A stretch of 64,000 nucleotides of DNA from the NCBI GenBank assembly GCA_028551475.1, contig CM052355.1, forward strand, positions 8,866,001 to 8,930,000. The letters are read 5' to 3'. The notes below the pieces were generated by a model. It was not told where the DNA came from. It saw only the letters and a program-made list of their open reading frames with translations, and made no database searches. A program made the translations under genes and the position numbers. Numbering within the stretch: position 1 is the stretch's first letter; the number at the start of each line of letters is the position of its first letter. The stretch comes from Casuarina equisetifolia. Taxonomy: Eukaryota; Streptophyta; Magnoliopsida; Fagales; Casuarinaceae. Positions 39,348 to 52,500 of this stretch are shown one piece after another.

Positions 39348-42300
39348 TTGTTATCTGAATCTGGTCTCCCTCTGTCTCAATTTCCAGCCACTACTTGTTC
39401 TTGAACGAAATTCAACGATGATCACCTGCTTTTACAGAGACCAAGTCTCAAACAATTGGGAGAATATTTGTCAAAGAAACAAAAGATAGTACTAGTACTG
39501 AGAAAGAAGGAGGAGACTGGTAATGCTGGAGAATTGCATGCACCTCTTTTAAGATTCGCAGACTAGGCGTTCATCTAAGACAACAATACTCCCGAGAAAC
39601 ACACTGTTCCTGTCGCTGTTTGGTTTTCACGGCCCAAGTCTTGCGCCTTCTCATGGGTTAACTTCAGTGCTCTGACTATGTGTACGTGCACACAAACCTA
39701 CCATTTTTAATTTACTCTTTTAGCCTGTAAATAAGTATTGGAGTGAGATTTCTTATCATCTATCATCTTACTTTTATAAAATTACTTTAAATTTCAACAT
39801 TTTTATGTCGATAGAATGTCATCGAAGGACAAGAAGTTAAAAAAAATTAAAGAACAATAGATGGCTAACCACCTCAATAAATACTTAACAGAAAAAATTT
39901 ATCACTAATCAAATTATGAGGAAGTGGTTTAATTATCTTCAAATCAACCAATAAAAATTGCAATTCTTCAAAAACTTCTTAGAAAGGATTATCCATTCTC
40001 AAAAGCAATGGATGGAGACAACAAAGTGTCTTTATCAATTTTATTGTTCATGGTAAAGACTACTTAAGATTACACTAAATATTTCAAAATATAAGATTTT
40101 TTGGAGACTTTTTAAGTACCTAGAATCTAAAACACATATTAAAAATTAGGGATTGATATTCCAAATAAATATTACTCATACAAAAGCTAAGATACATATA
40201 AGATCTAGAGGTTCAATCGTATAAGAAAAAAAAAAGTAACTAGAATATAAGTGTCTTATTTGGCTTTCTTTCAATTTCATTGTCAAAGAAATCTATTGCG
40301 TGAAGATAAGTAGGGAAAAGGTCATTGGCTTGTGTTTGATGCACAAGCAAGTCAACCAAAACCAACTAGCAACATTCCATTCCACTTAATTATGTGTTGA
40401 TTAATGCTTTGCACTGACCAGAAACTTCGACCTAACCCCATTTCTTTCAAGTTTCAACTTTGAATTTTTCTCACTTGTTAGGTACAACATGTGAACTTCT
40501 TTTCTTGACCCCTTTGTGTTCCAATGTGATTAAATTATATTATGACATTGTTTCTATATGAAAAGACATCTTTTTTTAATGTAAATCAATTTTAAGTAGA
40601 GAAAAAGGGTCCATTCCTTGCTAAAAAAACCTATAATTTGTAACATACATTTCTCAAAACTTAGGTTTAGAAGATAATATCATGTGTACTATGAATATTT
40701 AATGCATTTTGAAACTACTTAAATTGATTTATATTGCATGAATCTAGTTGAAAAACTCCTTTTACATGGAAGAATAACCTCTTACTCTTAAGTTTATTTT
40801 TGATAATAATTAAGCCTATTAATAATGAGTTTTTTTTTGTAAAAATAATAGTTTTGCAAATTTTATCTATCAAATGCACAACAAAATAATAGTTTTATTG
40901 TCTTTTTTTATGTAAATTTGATGGGCTTTAAGCACAAAAGTTTGAAAACACATCATTCACTCATAAAAGATAATTGATTTCAGCCTTTCATATACATTTG
41001 TAATACTACAAGCTCTTGTTGTTCCCTTGATGTGAAAATATAAAAATCTCAATGGAGAACAAAAATCTATGAGAAATTCAAAACTCTTAATATGAAATAT
41101 CATTCGACATACTTATGTTATGGCCAAATGATGATCCAAAGGATCAAGAATACTTTTGTTCCCTTTATTTTAATTATTTTTTATTATAAATTAACATATT
41201 AACAACAAATATGATTAAGAGTCATCAAGTGCCTGACTCAATAGTGAGTAGGCTCAATCTGAGACCTTTTTGTTCTAGGTTCAACATCTTGAAGGTGCAT
41301 AAATGGGTGTACGAGTTATAGAAAAAAAGTATGATTAAAGAGATATCATTTACCAAATCAATTATTATCAACCTTTCATTTTGAGTTAAATTTATCAAAA
41401 TTTAAATTAACAAAAAGAAAGCATAATGATTCTTTATATATTAATATATTTATTTTATATGAATTTATAAATTTATATCATGCTATTAAACTAAATTATT
41501 ATTTTTTCTAAAAATTTAAATTAATAATGACAATAAATTATATATATTTTTGTTAAAACTTCCTGCAAGAATGAGAGGCTTTGTGCTCTTGATAGCGGAG
41601 CCACTCAGGCCTGGAGATTTCTGGGCTTGGATCCTCTTTTATTAGGCCCAAAGCTTTGAACCTTAAAATTATCTTTCATTTCCCTTCCGTTTCTTAGCTT
41701 CCAAACGGACATCTTTCCCAGCTTGATCAACTGAACGTTTCGCCTAGCCTCCACCGCACCATTCGAAGCTCGGATTCTACCCCCTGACTCCCTCTGCCTC
41801 GAATCCTCAGGTATCATTGAATTTTTCAAGGCTCATTGGTCCTTCGTTTTCTTCTTCTTCTTGTCTTAAATTTTTGTTTGGCATTGTCTTTGTGTCGCAA
41901 TTGGTTTAGAAGGAAACCATATAAAACTAACCAAAAAAAAAAAAAAAATCCACAGGAAGGAGAATTGAAATTGAAGTCTAAGGAAATCGAAAGAAAATTG
42001 AAGTTCAAATCCTTTGTTTTATGTTGTTTCAGTTTCCTGAATGTAATTCAACTAATGAGTGGATTCAATAAGGCCAAGCCAAGTGGAAATACTAACTTTA
42101 TTCTTTTATTTTTTTGGTTCCAGATAGAGGCCTGATGGTTAAATTATGATGATTTATTACATTTTCCATCTCGAAAATGAATGTCTTGACTTTTTTTGTA
42201 TTGGTAGCTATACATGCATTGGGAATTTTCTTTTTTCTTTTTTATTAGGAGTTACTTCATTAGCATGCCAGACATTTAGGCAAAGGTGCTTGATATTGAC

Positions 42301-43414
42301 TATGATCAGAAGATGGGTTTATAGAGCATCACCAAACAATGCTTCTTAAGAAGTGCCATTTTTCTTCTAAGCTATAATGCATTAGCACCACAGGAAGCCA
42401 ATACGTATACTCCCTTTTTCTTAGTTTTGGTACCGTTTTCTTTGGATGATAAGTAGCACACATGCCGGGTGATGTTGAAGCTGCAATTTCACTCTCGGAG
42501 GTGTAATTTGAACTCGAGTTCAGTCTTCTTAATTTTCCAGATTTTGGCTGATTTTTACAGTTAGTATTAGATATACCTACAATTTAATTTTTTTAAGTTA
42601 ATGCCCCCATAGAAGAATAATCCCATGTTTCCAAGATATTGGTAGCTAAAGAATGCGCATGTTAATGCTTGTGGCATTATATACTGTGTTGTTGCATAGC
42701 CTTGACTTTATCAGCGACTGCTTTAGTTGTAGAATAGGACTGAAACTAATCTCAAGTTCAATTTGGTTGTTGTTTGTGAGAAATGGTAAAATTTCTCTGT
42801 TACTAATGCAGTGGATCAATTATAAAGAAACTGTTATAAGAGGTAATCAAATGATTTTCAAAACGAATAAAAAAAAAAGAGATAAAAATGGTAAATAACC
42901 TTATAATGGGTTAGTGCAATCTTACTTGCTGCCAAAGTGTAGGAACAAGAGATTTAGGCAATGAAAATAAGAGATTGGTTAGGTAAAACCCAAAAAGTAA
43001 AATAGAAGCAGAAAAGGACATGCTGGTATTTCTTGTTCTGTACATTTCGTGGCACTTTATTTTTCTTTTTTCTTTTCAAAATGTTGCTAGGAAGCATTCT
43101 TTGCAGAGTTAAATACCAAACTAATTCTGATCCATTGTTTTCTTTTTGCTGTTAAGATTCCATCTTCAGTCCAGAAAAAGAACAATCATTCATATATTTT
43201 TAAGCTTCGGTTTTCCCACAATTCATGCAACCTGGCATCTGAAACTTAAAAAGGAATGGGTGTTTGAAAAATTAAATGGCTATTGCTTCATATTTCTGAG
43301 ACAGGTCGTTATCCTACACTGGTGCTAAAATTTTGGTCCTCTTTTAATTTCTTCAGTTTCAGAGATGGTATTATAGGTCTCTTTTTATTGGTATATCATG
43401 TCGTGGATGACAGG
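39348..43414. promoter_or_regulatory. Divergent region between kinase (-) and PPR gene (+), with probable PPR 5' leader
   Basis: About 4 kb separates the two start codons. 39,700-41,560 is strongly AT-rich and I see no gene in it. From about 41,580 to 41,815 the sequence is more GC-balanced and ends in CCTCAG|GTATCA, a plausible splice donor. A pyrimidine-rich acceptor (TTTCTTCAG) sits at about 43,355, just before the PPR start codon, so the PPR leader is probably spliced. A poly-A tract lies at 41,933-41,947. Confidence 0.5.
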
Positions 43415-45223
43415 ATGATTGGGACACCAGTCCTTCATCAAACCCATTTGCTGTTACCGGTGAAAGATTTATCCAAAAGCACAGAATCTAACTTGAAGTT
43501 GAAGGAGCAAGAATGTTTGTCCCTTTTGAAGAGATGCAAAAGCATGGAAGAGTTCAACCAAATACATGCACAAATGCTGAAGTTGGGCCTGTTTGGGGAT
43601 TCCTTCTGTGCAAGCAATCTTGTGGCATCTTGCGCTCTCTTAGATTGGGGTAGCATGGACTATGCCTGCTCAATTTTCCGGCAAATCGAGGAACCAGATA
43701 GTTTTGTCTTCAACACCATGATCAAAGGGCATGTGAAGGACGGTGACTTTGAGGAAGCTTTGCTTCTGTATTACGAGATGATTGAGAGAGGAATTGAACC
43801 TGACAATTTCACCTACCCAATTATTCTCAAAGGCTGCGCCAGGTTGCCAGCACTTGAGGAAGGAAAGCAAATCCATGGACATATCTTTAAGGTTGGACTT
43901 GAAGTTGATGTCTTCGTTCAAAACAGCTTGATCAGCATGTATGGTAAGTGCCGAAAGATAGAACTTGCTTATACTGTTTTCGAGAAAATGGATCAAAAGA
44001 GCATTGCCTCTTGGAGTGCCATCATTGGAGCTCACGCTAGTATGGAGTTGTGGCATGAATGCTTGATGCTTTTTGGGGATATGAATAGTGAAGGAAGTTG
44101 GAGAGCTGAAGAAAGCACATTAGTCAGTGTGCTTTTGGCTTGCACCCATTTGGGTGCTCTTGATTTGGGAAGGTGCGTCCATGGATCCTTGTTGAAGAAC
44201 TTTAATGGACTAAATGTTGTAGTGCAAACCTCTTTGATAGACATGTATGTGAAATGTGGGTGCCTGGAGAAAGGATGGCGGTTGTTTAAGAACATGGGCA
44301 AGAAGAACCGATTCTCCTACACTGTAATGATATCGGGACTTGCCATGCATGGACATGGCAAGGAAGCATTAAGAGTCTTCTCGGAAATGCTCAAAGAAGG
44401 TATGGCACCAGATGATGTTGTTTATGTGGGTGTGTTGAGTGCTTGTAGTCATGCTGGTCTTGTGAACGAGGGACTCCATTGGTTCAGAAGGATGAAACTT
44501 AAGCACGGAATTGAGCCAACAGTGCACCATTATTGTTGTCTGGTGGACCTTATGGGGCAAGCCGGATTGCTCAATAAATCCTTTGAGCTCATCAATTCAA
44601 TGCCCATTAAGCCGAATGATGCTGTATGGCGGAGCCTTCTTAGCTCCTGTTTGGTTCATCAGAATTTGGAGCTTGGAGAGACTGCAGCAAAGAACCTTTT
44701 CCAATTCGATTCTCTGAATCCTAGAGATTATATAATGCTATCCAATATGTATGCCCGAGCTCAAAGATGGGAGGATATGGCTAAGATAAGAGCAGAAATG
44801 GTTAACGAGGGCCTCAAGCAAACGCCAGGAAGCAGCCTCGTTGAGGTGAATAGAAGAATCTATAATTTTGTTTCACAAGACAAGACTCACGAAGGTGTTC
44901 ATGAGATGATCCACCAAATGGAATGGCAGCTAAAGTTTGAAGGCTATTCCCCGGACACATCACAGGTATTGATGGATGTAGATGAAGAAGAGAAGAGGCA
45001 GAGATTGAAAGCTCACAGCCAGAAACTAGCTATAGCTTTTGCACTGATCCATACATCTCAGGAGTCTCCTATAAGGATAGTTAGAAATGTCAGGATGTGT
45101 AATGACTGTCATGCATATACCAAATATGTTTCAGTGATTTATGAACGAGAGATCATTGTAAGAGAACATTCTCGGTTCCACCATTTCAGAAATGGAACTT
45201 GCAGTTGTGGTGATTCCTGGTGA
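43415..45223 (+). CDS. Pentatricopeptide repeat protein, PLS class with E and DYW domains (At1g31920-like)
   Basis: An intronless coding region of 602 residues. I chose the ATG at 43,415 (MIGTPVLHQTHLLL) over the upstream ATG at 43,283. The upstream extension has no family similarity and crosses a likely 5'-leader splice acceptor, and the shorter form matches the usual length. From about residue 65 the protein has tandem PPR motifs (SFVFNTMIKGHVKDGDFEEA, FVQNSLISMYGKCRKIELAY, VVQTSLIDMYVKCGCLEKGW, VVYVGVLSACSHAGLVNEGL), then E/E+ motifs and a DYW domain to the end. Such proteins bind organelle RNA, often for C-to-U editing. In this DYW domain the usual HSE is HSQ (CAC AGC CAG at 45,014-45,022) and the C-terminus is DSW instead of DYW, so deaminase activity is doubtful. 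CNDCH is retained. The pseudogene at 29,122 is its duplicate. Confidence 0.93.
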   Translation: MIGTPVLHQTHLLLPVKDLSKSTESNLKLKEQECLSLLKRCKSMEEFNQIHAQMLKLGLFGDSFCASNLVASCALLDWGSMDYACSIFRQIEEPDSFVFNTMIKGHVKDGDFEEALLLYYEMIERGIEPDNFTYPIILKGCARLPALEEGKQIHGHIFKVGLEVDVFVQNSLISMYGKCRKIELAYTVFEKMDQKSIASWSAIIGAHASMELWHECLMLFGDMNSEGSWRAEESTLVSVLLACTHLGALDLGRCVHGSLLKNFNGLNVVVQTSLIDMYVKCGCLEKGWRLFKNMGKKNRFSYTVMISGLAMHGHGKEALRVFSEMLKEGMAPDDVVYVGVLSACSHAGLVNEGLHWFRRMKLKHGIEPTVHHYCCLVDLMGQAGLLNKSFELINSMPIKPNDAVWRSLLSSCLVHQNLELGETAAKNLFQFDSLNPRDYIMLSNMYARAQRWEDMAKIRAEMVNEGLKQTPGSSLVEVNRRIYNFVSQDKTHEGVHEMIHQMEWQLKFEGYSPDTSQVLMDVDEEEKRQRLKAHSQKLAIAFALIHTSQESPIRIVRNVRMCNDCHAYTKYVSVIYEREIIVREHSRFHHFRNGTCSCGDSW

Positions 45224-47405
45224 AATTGATTAAGTTTTGTCCCTCCCTGTTGATTCGCAGGGAAACCACTTTGTTTATCACCACCTTGAATTTATTTCTC
45301 CATGAATATGGATTCTGTGACAGGAAGGAACACAACTACAAGAGAGGAGATTGAAATGAACCAAGATTTTTTCAAAATGGCTTTCACGGCCGTTACCATT
45401 CAATCATAGGAACTGGAAACTAGAAGTGGCCGCAAAATATGACGGCACGAACAACACTCTGGACATTCTGCAGGAAAAGTGACTTTGTAGAAACATGAAT
45501 AAAGGTCATCATTCTTCTCGTCTACAAGAGTGGCCTTATTAGATGTGAACTGACGAAACTGCTGCTGTGATTCCGGTGGTCCGCGGATCGCCACTTTCCA
45601 GAGCAACCCCACGGGGGTCTTCTCGAACTAATAAGGCCAAAACATTGACTGAACTCCACATTTGGGTGACGTTGCTGCGGGAATGCCCTAAGGTAATGGT
45701 GAAGATAGCATCAAATCCACCTGCTCCAGGAACTCCAGCTAGCAAAATTCCTTCCATGTTAATTGTAGCGTCCAGAAGCTGCGTTTGTGCTTCAGGTTCA
45801 ATCTGCAAAGTCAGGAAGCTAGTTAATAGTTGAACACAGCAAGCAGATGACAATGAACAAGACTTAACTAGAACTTGAATCCATAAGGGAAAAACAAGTT
45901 TAAACAACCATGCTAAACTCTATAATTGCACTTTGTGAGAGATTTATAAAGGGCAAAATATAAGGGAACCTATATTCTCTATATGCACAAAATGACTACT
46001 AATTGCAGGGGTGTTGAATGCCCATAATTATTTTACAAGATCCTTATGGTTATAAAGTGTTCAATCAAACATTTTATTGAGATTGACAAACCACTAAGCA
46101 CTTTACTCAACTCATTCATTAGTTATGCAGTTAACATTCATTGTTGGCAATTTTTACCCTGTAACAAATAGATATTAAGACCACAATAACTGTTCTTTAC
46201 AGGTCCAGATTACAAGAATGTAATCTCTGCCTAGATTCACAAAATTAGATGAGAAAAGTAATTAATTTGTGATCAATGGTTCGAGGACCAAAATGGTAGT
46301 TTGGTAGTTTACACTGAAGTTTTTTCTCTAGAATAAATAAGCCATAAATAGAATGTCTCAGGTCACGGTGACATCAATAACATAACCATGAAAGTTACCA
46401 TGATCTTAAGTGGTAAATTACAGAAACAATATTCTCAAACCATTAAAAGAAACAGATTATGAGCTCTCTGCATTAGTTGGAAAGTCCACTACAGGAGAAG
46501 AGTCCCCTTAGACTCTTCGTCCTAGGAAGATTAGAGCATTGGACAAGTAACTATAGCCATTTTGATTGCAAAGTATAACACGTCTACATCCTTAAGGAAA
46601 AACAACTGGTTATCATTCTATTTATTTGAACTCCCCACGTTAACAAAAACAAACATTTTATATGGGATATGAAAAAACTGATGAAAAGAATAACAGGAAA
46701 CAAGCATCCAAATGAAGAGGAAAACAAAAAAAAAACTACCTGAACACCTGCTGCTTCACCCACCCAGCGCATATGATATCTGATCCCAAGCATCGCATCT
46801 CTTGATCCTACCAATGCTTCAACAATCACTTTTTATGCGGGCTCAGAAGCTTGCTCTAGCCACTGTTAAGGGAATTTGCAAATCAAAACTAGAAGAATAC
46901 AAATAAAGAAAAGAGCAGAAAGGTAAAAATACTAAATTTACAGCTTAAATAAACTGGGCAATCTCAACAACATGCACATGGCTCTCCAAGCTCTACCTCC
47001 TTTTGAAGTTCACAATTTGGAAATGGAGCTCAGAAACAAGTCAACATCTGGTCTAGAACAAAGCTTTACATGCCTGAATCCTCATTAAAATATCACATTT
47101 GTCTTTCCACAACGAGACATGTAAAGCTCATGGTAATAGGCTCAAGATGAGTCAGCTCGCTCCTCCCCACTCTCGGCCAGAGGGAAACAATAAGTCTAAA
47201 ACAAAGAAGAAAGTACCATGACCAAATTTCTAAGGGCAAAAAATCAACCAATCAAATAGCTAGAACAGCTTGAAAGTTCATCATGACAGTTAATTGTCCA
47301 ATGGAAGACAATATGCTAATTGGTCTTTAAAATTCGCTTTGACATTCAGAGATAATGGAGTATCTCTAACAGTTACAGTCATCCACGACTTTGAGTGTAG
47401 AATCT
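43838..47405. repeat. Duplicated block B: PPR 3' part plus kinase 3' part
   Basis: Direct-orientation copy of 29,122-32,665. Here the PPR portion is intact and continuous with a complete 5' part, while the kinase portion is dead and stops at 47,405, inside the intron corresponding to 32,130-33,069. Confidence 0.93.
45539..47405 (-). pseudogene. Phosphomevalonate kinase 3' fragment (last two exons only)
   Basis: The final exon (45,539-45,802) is frame-intact and ends AVSSVHI like the complete gene. The penultimate exon (46,740-46,862) contains an in-frame TAA after WLEQASEPA. Eight upstream exons are absent, because the sequence switches at 47,405/47,406 from kinase intron to GATA intron. It therefore cannot encode an active kinase. 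It lies convergent to the intact PPR gene, so its presence reproduces the neighbour arrangement of block A. Confidence 0.92.
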
Positions 47406-48713
47406 TATAAGTCTGGAGTGGTTACTGAATCTACTTTTCTATTGGTCATATTTGCAATCTCTATCGGAAGTTTAAGATAGTTACATTATAGACCAAGATT
47501 TCATCAAACCCTTAGAGCATGAGGTGTAGCCATCTTTTTGAGTTTGGATTGTTGTTAATCCTAGGAAAGACATGATAACTTGTTTATCTTACAAGGAATG
47601 TAAGTTTTCCACTTGTAGCTTTCCATTTTTTAAATAAAGAAACATAAGACTGCCGTGTTCTTATGGCACTAGGTATCTTACAACTTGTCTAGGAATTCAT
47701 TAGCTTTTGGTTGAATTCATTCCTTTCATGAACTAAATTACTGAAGCATTCAGGTATTTAGAACCAAAGAGTTGTGATAGAGGTGGTGACTAATGCAATT
47801 AGGAAGCTCTCGCCCTAACTTGGTGAAGATCCATCATGTGATATACGGAATAAAATTCATTACTGTCATATTTGTGTCAGACATATATTTAAGTATTATG
47901 GTCTTCAGAATGGTGAAGATCCATTCTGCCTGTGTCAGCATGTTGCTCCAGTAGTTTATACGCAGCCCGTGGGAAGCCCAGAGAAGGAGGGGAGTGGTGT
48001 AGGTTGGTGGCCATTAAAATATTATGTTGCATGTCGCGGGAGATGGTTTGGTTCTTTCTTTGTGGGAATAGAGAGAGAAGGAAGAAGATATCCATCACTT
48101 ATTCCACTTCCCAACTAAGACCTTGTCAATTTAGGTGTCATTCATAAAGATTTCTTCTGTTTCTTCTTTGGTTTTGTTCCCTTGAGGCGCATAGAATCCT
48201 TTTGATTCAATGTTCAGCTGTAGTCCATTTAGCAATGACAGCTTTTAATTTTGCTGAACCCTCGACAATGAGGAGATAAGTAGGCTGTGTCCATTTCAAA
48301 TTGTACTTTGGGCTCCTCTTGTGGATTGACTGGGCATAGTCCCTCTCTGTAGTGCGGGCCTGCATAGATATGTACGGAAAATCCCTATTTCTCCCAAGCC
48401 AGATGACTTGGGCCAAGTAAGTTTTTGCTTTGTGATATCAATTTGAATTAGTTTAATCTTAGTATAGACTAGAATGCCTTAGCTTGTTATCTTGGGTCCT
48501 TTTGTTTGCATTTGTATCAACAAATGTTTAAATGCTTCTAGACTACTAATTGGAGGCAATTTGTTAACCTTGAAATGTGGGAATGCAAGTGTAGGAATAA
48601 AGAAGTTAAATAGAAGTGGTCTTACTAAAAAGAATAATATTTTAGTTAGGAGGATGGAGTCAGATTTGAGATTGCACATTTTAATGTACTAAAGGTGTTA
48701 ACCTGGTGTCAAC

Positions 48714-48835
48714 ATGGCTTCAGTAGGGTCGTAAGAGCCTTCATAGTCCTAATATTGAAATTGTAGTTGTTTATATGGCTTCAGTAGGGTCTTGAGAGCC
48801 TTCACAGTCCTAGTATTGAAATTGTAGTTCTTTAT
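48714..48835. repeat. 61-bp tandem duplication in the GATA pseudogene intron
   Basis: 'atggcttcagtagggtc' occurs at 48,714 and 48,775, each followed by a near-identical stretch. The matching place in the intact GATA intron (about 19,369-19,430) has one copy, so the duplication arose after the segmental duplication or was lost from the other copy. Confidence 0.8.
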
Positions 48836-49033
48836 ATGCTTTGCATGTAATGTGGATAAAACTCTATGGTTTTCATCAATTTAGATTAATATTAGCTTGT
48901 ATATGCCTACCATTTTTGATAATACAACTAAAGGCCATTCCAATATCAGCACCTTGTGCTTGGAGGCAATTCTTAGACCTTGAAAATTTGGGACCCAATT
49001 TTGTTGAAATTAAAGAAGCCTCAAAGAGGTTAG

Positions 49034-49274
49034 TGTCACAAAGAGAAAACGAAAAAGAGTATAAAGTGGGAACCTTTGGTTTATTACTTTCTTAAGGAAG
49101 ATGTACAAGGACTTGTTCCTTTATAATACAAGAGTGAATTAAACATGGAAATTATACAGCCTAAAATAAACAAATATTTTCCTATTAATTACATAAACAA
49201 TTCCTAAAGGAGATCATGTCATATGGAAAGAGTAATCTGCCAATATTGGAGAATATACATGCGTATCTCCAACA
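49034..49274 (-). repeat. 3' LTR of the old copia element
   Basis: 241 bp, TG...CA ends, lying left on the plus strand because the element is on the minus strand. The polypurine tract adjoins its inner edge. Confidence 0.93.
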
Positions 49275-49569
49275 CTTCCCCTTAAGCTAGTGGTTTAGGT
49301 AGTTTGTACACATCAAATATACCAAGCTTGCTCAATAGGTACACATGTTGTTTTTGACAAAGAGCTTTAGTGAAAACATCTACAGGTTGTTTTGTAGTGT
49401 GTATTTCTTGCGTCTTGATGATTTCTTCTTGAATTTTATCTCTTGTGAAGTGACAATCTACCTAAATGTGTTTGGTCCGTTCATGAACCATGGGATTTAC
49501 TATTAGTTTGAGAGCAACATCATTATTGCAAAAAAGAAGGGTAAGTCCCCTTGTGTGAACTCCTAGGTC

Positions 49570-52500
49570 CTAAAGAAGTCCTCTCAACCAAATAACTTCA
49601 CAAGTGGTTTTAGCCATGGCATGATACTCGGATTCGGCAGATGACAACGAGACGGTAGATTGCTTCTTCATTTTCCAAGACAACAAAGAATTTCCAAATT
49701 TTATACAGAATCCCGTAGTCGATTTCCTACTTATAGGACATGTGGTGTAATCTGTGTCACAGTATGTGATCATTTCCATGTTACAATTTTTGGATAGTAG
49801 AATTCTCAATCCTAGACATCATTTCAAGTATTTAACTACCTTTAGGGCAACATTCATGTGAGACTGTTTTGGATTATACATAAATTGACTAAGAATCTGC
49901 ACTGCATAACAAATGTCAGGTCTTGTCATGGTGAGATAGATAAATTTTCCAACTAGTCTCTAATAGCTTGAAGGATCCTTGAGTGGGTGATCCGCATCTA
50001 GTGGTGAAACTTCGACATCATATTTAGGCATGGTGAGGTTTAGATTTTACTCAAAGGGAATGACAACAAGTTTGGATCCAGATAGTTCGACATCAGAAAT
50101 AATTCCCAAAATAAATTTCCATTGACTGAGAGAGATGCCCTTTTCTGAACGAGCAATTTCAATACTCAAATAATATTTTGGTGGTCCCAAATCTTTGATA
50201 TGAAAGGTGGAATGCAAGAATTTTTTAAACCGCTCAATAGCATAAACATCATTTCCCATGATTAAGATATCATCAACATAGATCAATAAATAGATGGAGG
50301 AAGTACCTTTTCGTCAAATGAATAAAGCATAATCATGTTGCGATTGTCAAAAATGAGCTGAAGTGAGAGTAAAGGTAAATTTTTCATACCATTGCTGGGA
50401 AGCATGTTTAAGTACATACAGGGATTTACGGAGACGACAAACTTGAGACTCCCCCTGTCTGCGTAATCCTGGTGGAAGCTCCATGTAAATCTCATCGTTC
50501 AAATCACCATAAAGAAAAACATTATGGACGTCCATTTGATGGAGAGACCAATCACAGAAAGAAGCAACGACTAAGAAGAAACGCACAATGCCTTCTTTGG
50601 CGACAAGAGAGAAGGTGTTTTGATAATCAAAACCCTCTTGTTAAGTATATCCTTTGGCCACTAACTAGGCCCTGTACCATTCGATAGATTCATCAGCCTT
50701 ATACTTGATCTTGTAGATCCATTTACAGCCAATGGAGCATCGATGGCGGGGCAGAGGAATAACATCCCAAGTATGATTATCAGCAAGAGCACAAAGTTCA
50801 TCCTCTATGGCCAATTGCCATTTAGGATCTTTGGCAACCTCATGATAATAATTAGGTTCGACGTCTGTCGAGATACGACTAATGCAATAAAGATGATCCG
50901 GGGAGAGGCGACCAAAGCTGATGTAATTAGTAATAGGGTAAACAGTGCCAGGAGAGTGCACAGAGGAGCATAGATAGTCCTTCGTCCAAGTAGGAGGACG
51001 AGTAGGATGTCTAGAGCGACATGGAACGACAGGAGGGGGCGGGGGTAAGTTGAGGGTGGGAGGGTGGGAGGGTGGTATAGGATGATGGCTAGGGAATCAT
51101 CAGGAATAGGGTGAGGAGAGGGTGTGATGGGAAGGATAGGTGTATGGGAGTCAAGAAGGGAAGTAGGGCTAGGGGTGGATAAGGATGGGGGAGGGGAAAA
51201 GTTGGGAGCAAGATCCCCTGGGTGTGGGAAAATGGGTGGAGGCAAAGGATCATCATCAAATAAGAAAGGCCAAGATCCGAAGGAAACATCAGAAAGGCCA
51301 TCTGGAGAAAGGGAAGAGGCAAAAAGAAATTCATCCTCATGAAAAATAACATCATGGTTGATGAAGAATCAGTCAGTCATGAAATTAAACACCTGATAAC
51401 CCTTTTGCAAGGGTGGGTAGCCCATAAATATAAAATGGATGGCACGGGGACCCAGTTTGTCCCAAGGGCCAACCATAGTAGCAAAGCACAAACAACCAAA
51501 GACACAAAGATGACTAGTGTAGGTGGGTTTCCAAAGAGAAGCTCAAAAGGAGTCTTGCCATCCAGCACCCTAGAGGGCATGTGATTAATTAGGTAAGCCA
51601 CAATGATTACACAATCGCCCCAAAAAATTTTAGGAATAGAGACTTGATATTTGAGAGTGCGAATGACTTCAAGAAGGTGACGGTGTTTGCGTTCGACGGC
51701 CTCATTTTGTTGAGGTGTGTAGGTGCAAAAACTCTCATGGAGAATGTCGTGGGAGGAAAAGAAAGAGGAACACTTGTGGTTAAAGAAATCATGGGCATTG
51801 TCAGTGCGGACACGTTGAATAGAGGCATGGAATTGAGTATAAATAAGTTTAAAAAAACGAGTGAGGTGGTGTAGAACTTGGGATTTGGATTGCACAAGAA
51901 AAACTCAAGTACCACAAGGAAACTCATCAATAATAATGAGAAAAAAAGACACCCATCACGATGAGGAGTGTGATAAGGTCCTTAAATGTCAAGGTGGAGA
52001 AGAGAGAAAACGGAAGTAGCATAAGATGTGCTAGAAGGAAAGGAATGATGGGATTGTTTGGCTAGGGGACATATAGGACATTTGGGATGAGGCTAAGAAG
52101 CATTATGGCCTAAACATTGGTGAAAAAGGGAAATATCATTATTATCAGGAAAATTTGCATTACAAAAGGTGCCCTGATGCAGGGAAATACAACGAGATAA
52201 ATCCAAATGTTTAGGAAAAGGAACCTAAAAATAAAGGCCTTGGTGGGCACTACCCAAGCTCATCACTTTACTAGTTGAACGGGCTTGAAAGAAACAAAGT
52301 TTGGAATCAAGAATGAGGCGACAATCATTATGTTGACAAACTTTAGAAGTAGAGATAAGGTTGAAATGGAAATCATGGACAAAAAGGGCATTTTGCAATG
52401 TAAGACAATTGCTAAGAATAACATCACCAATTTCAATGACAGAGGTAATATTGCCATTGGGAAGGTGGACGGATGTGGATGGTTGAGTAGTGTGAATTTT

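Noticed and set aside
43283..43414. Upstream ATG extending the PPR protein by 44 residues
   Set aside because: The extension has no PPR-family character, crosses a likely 5'-leader splice acceptor, and gives an unusual length.
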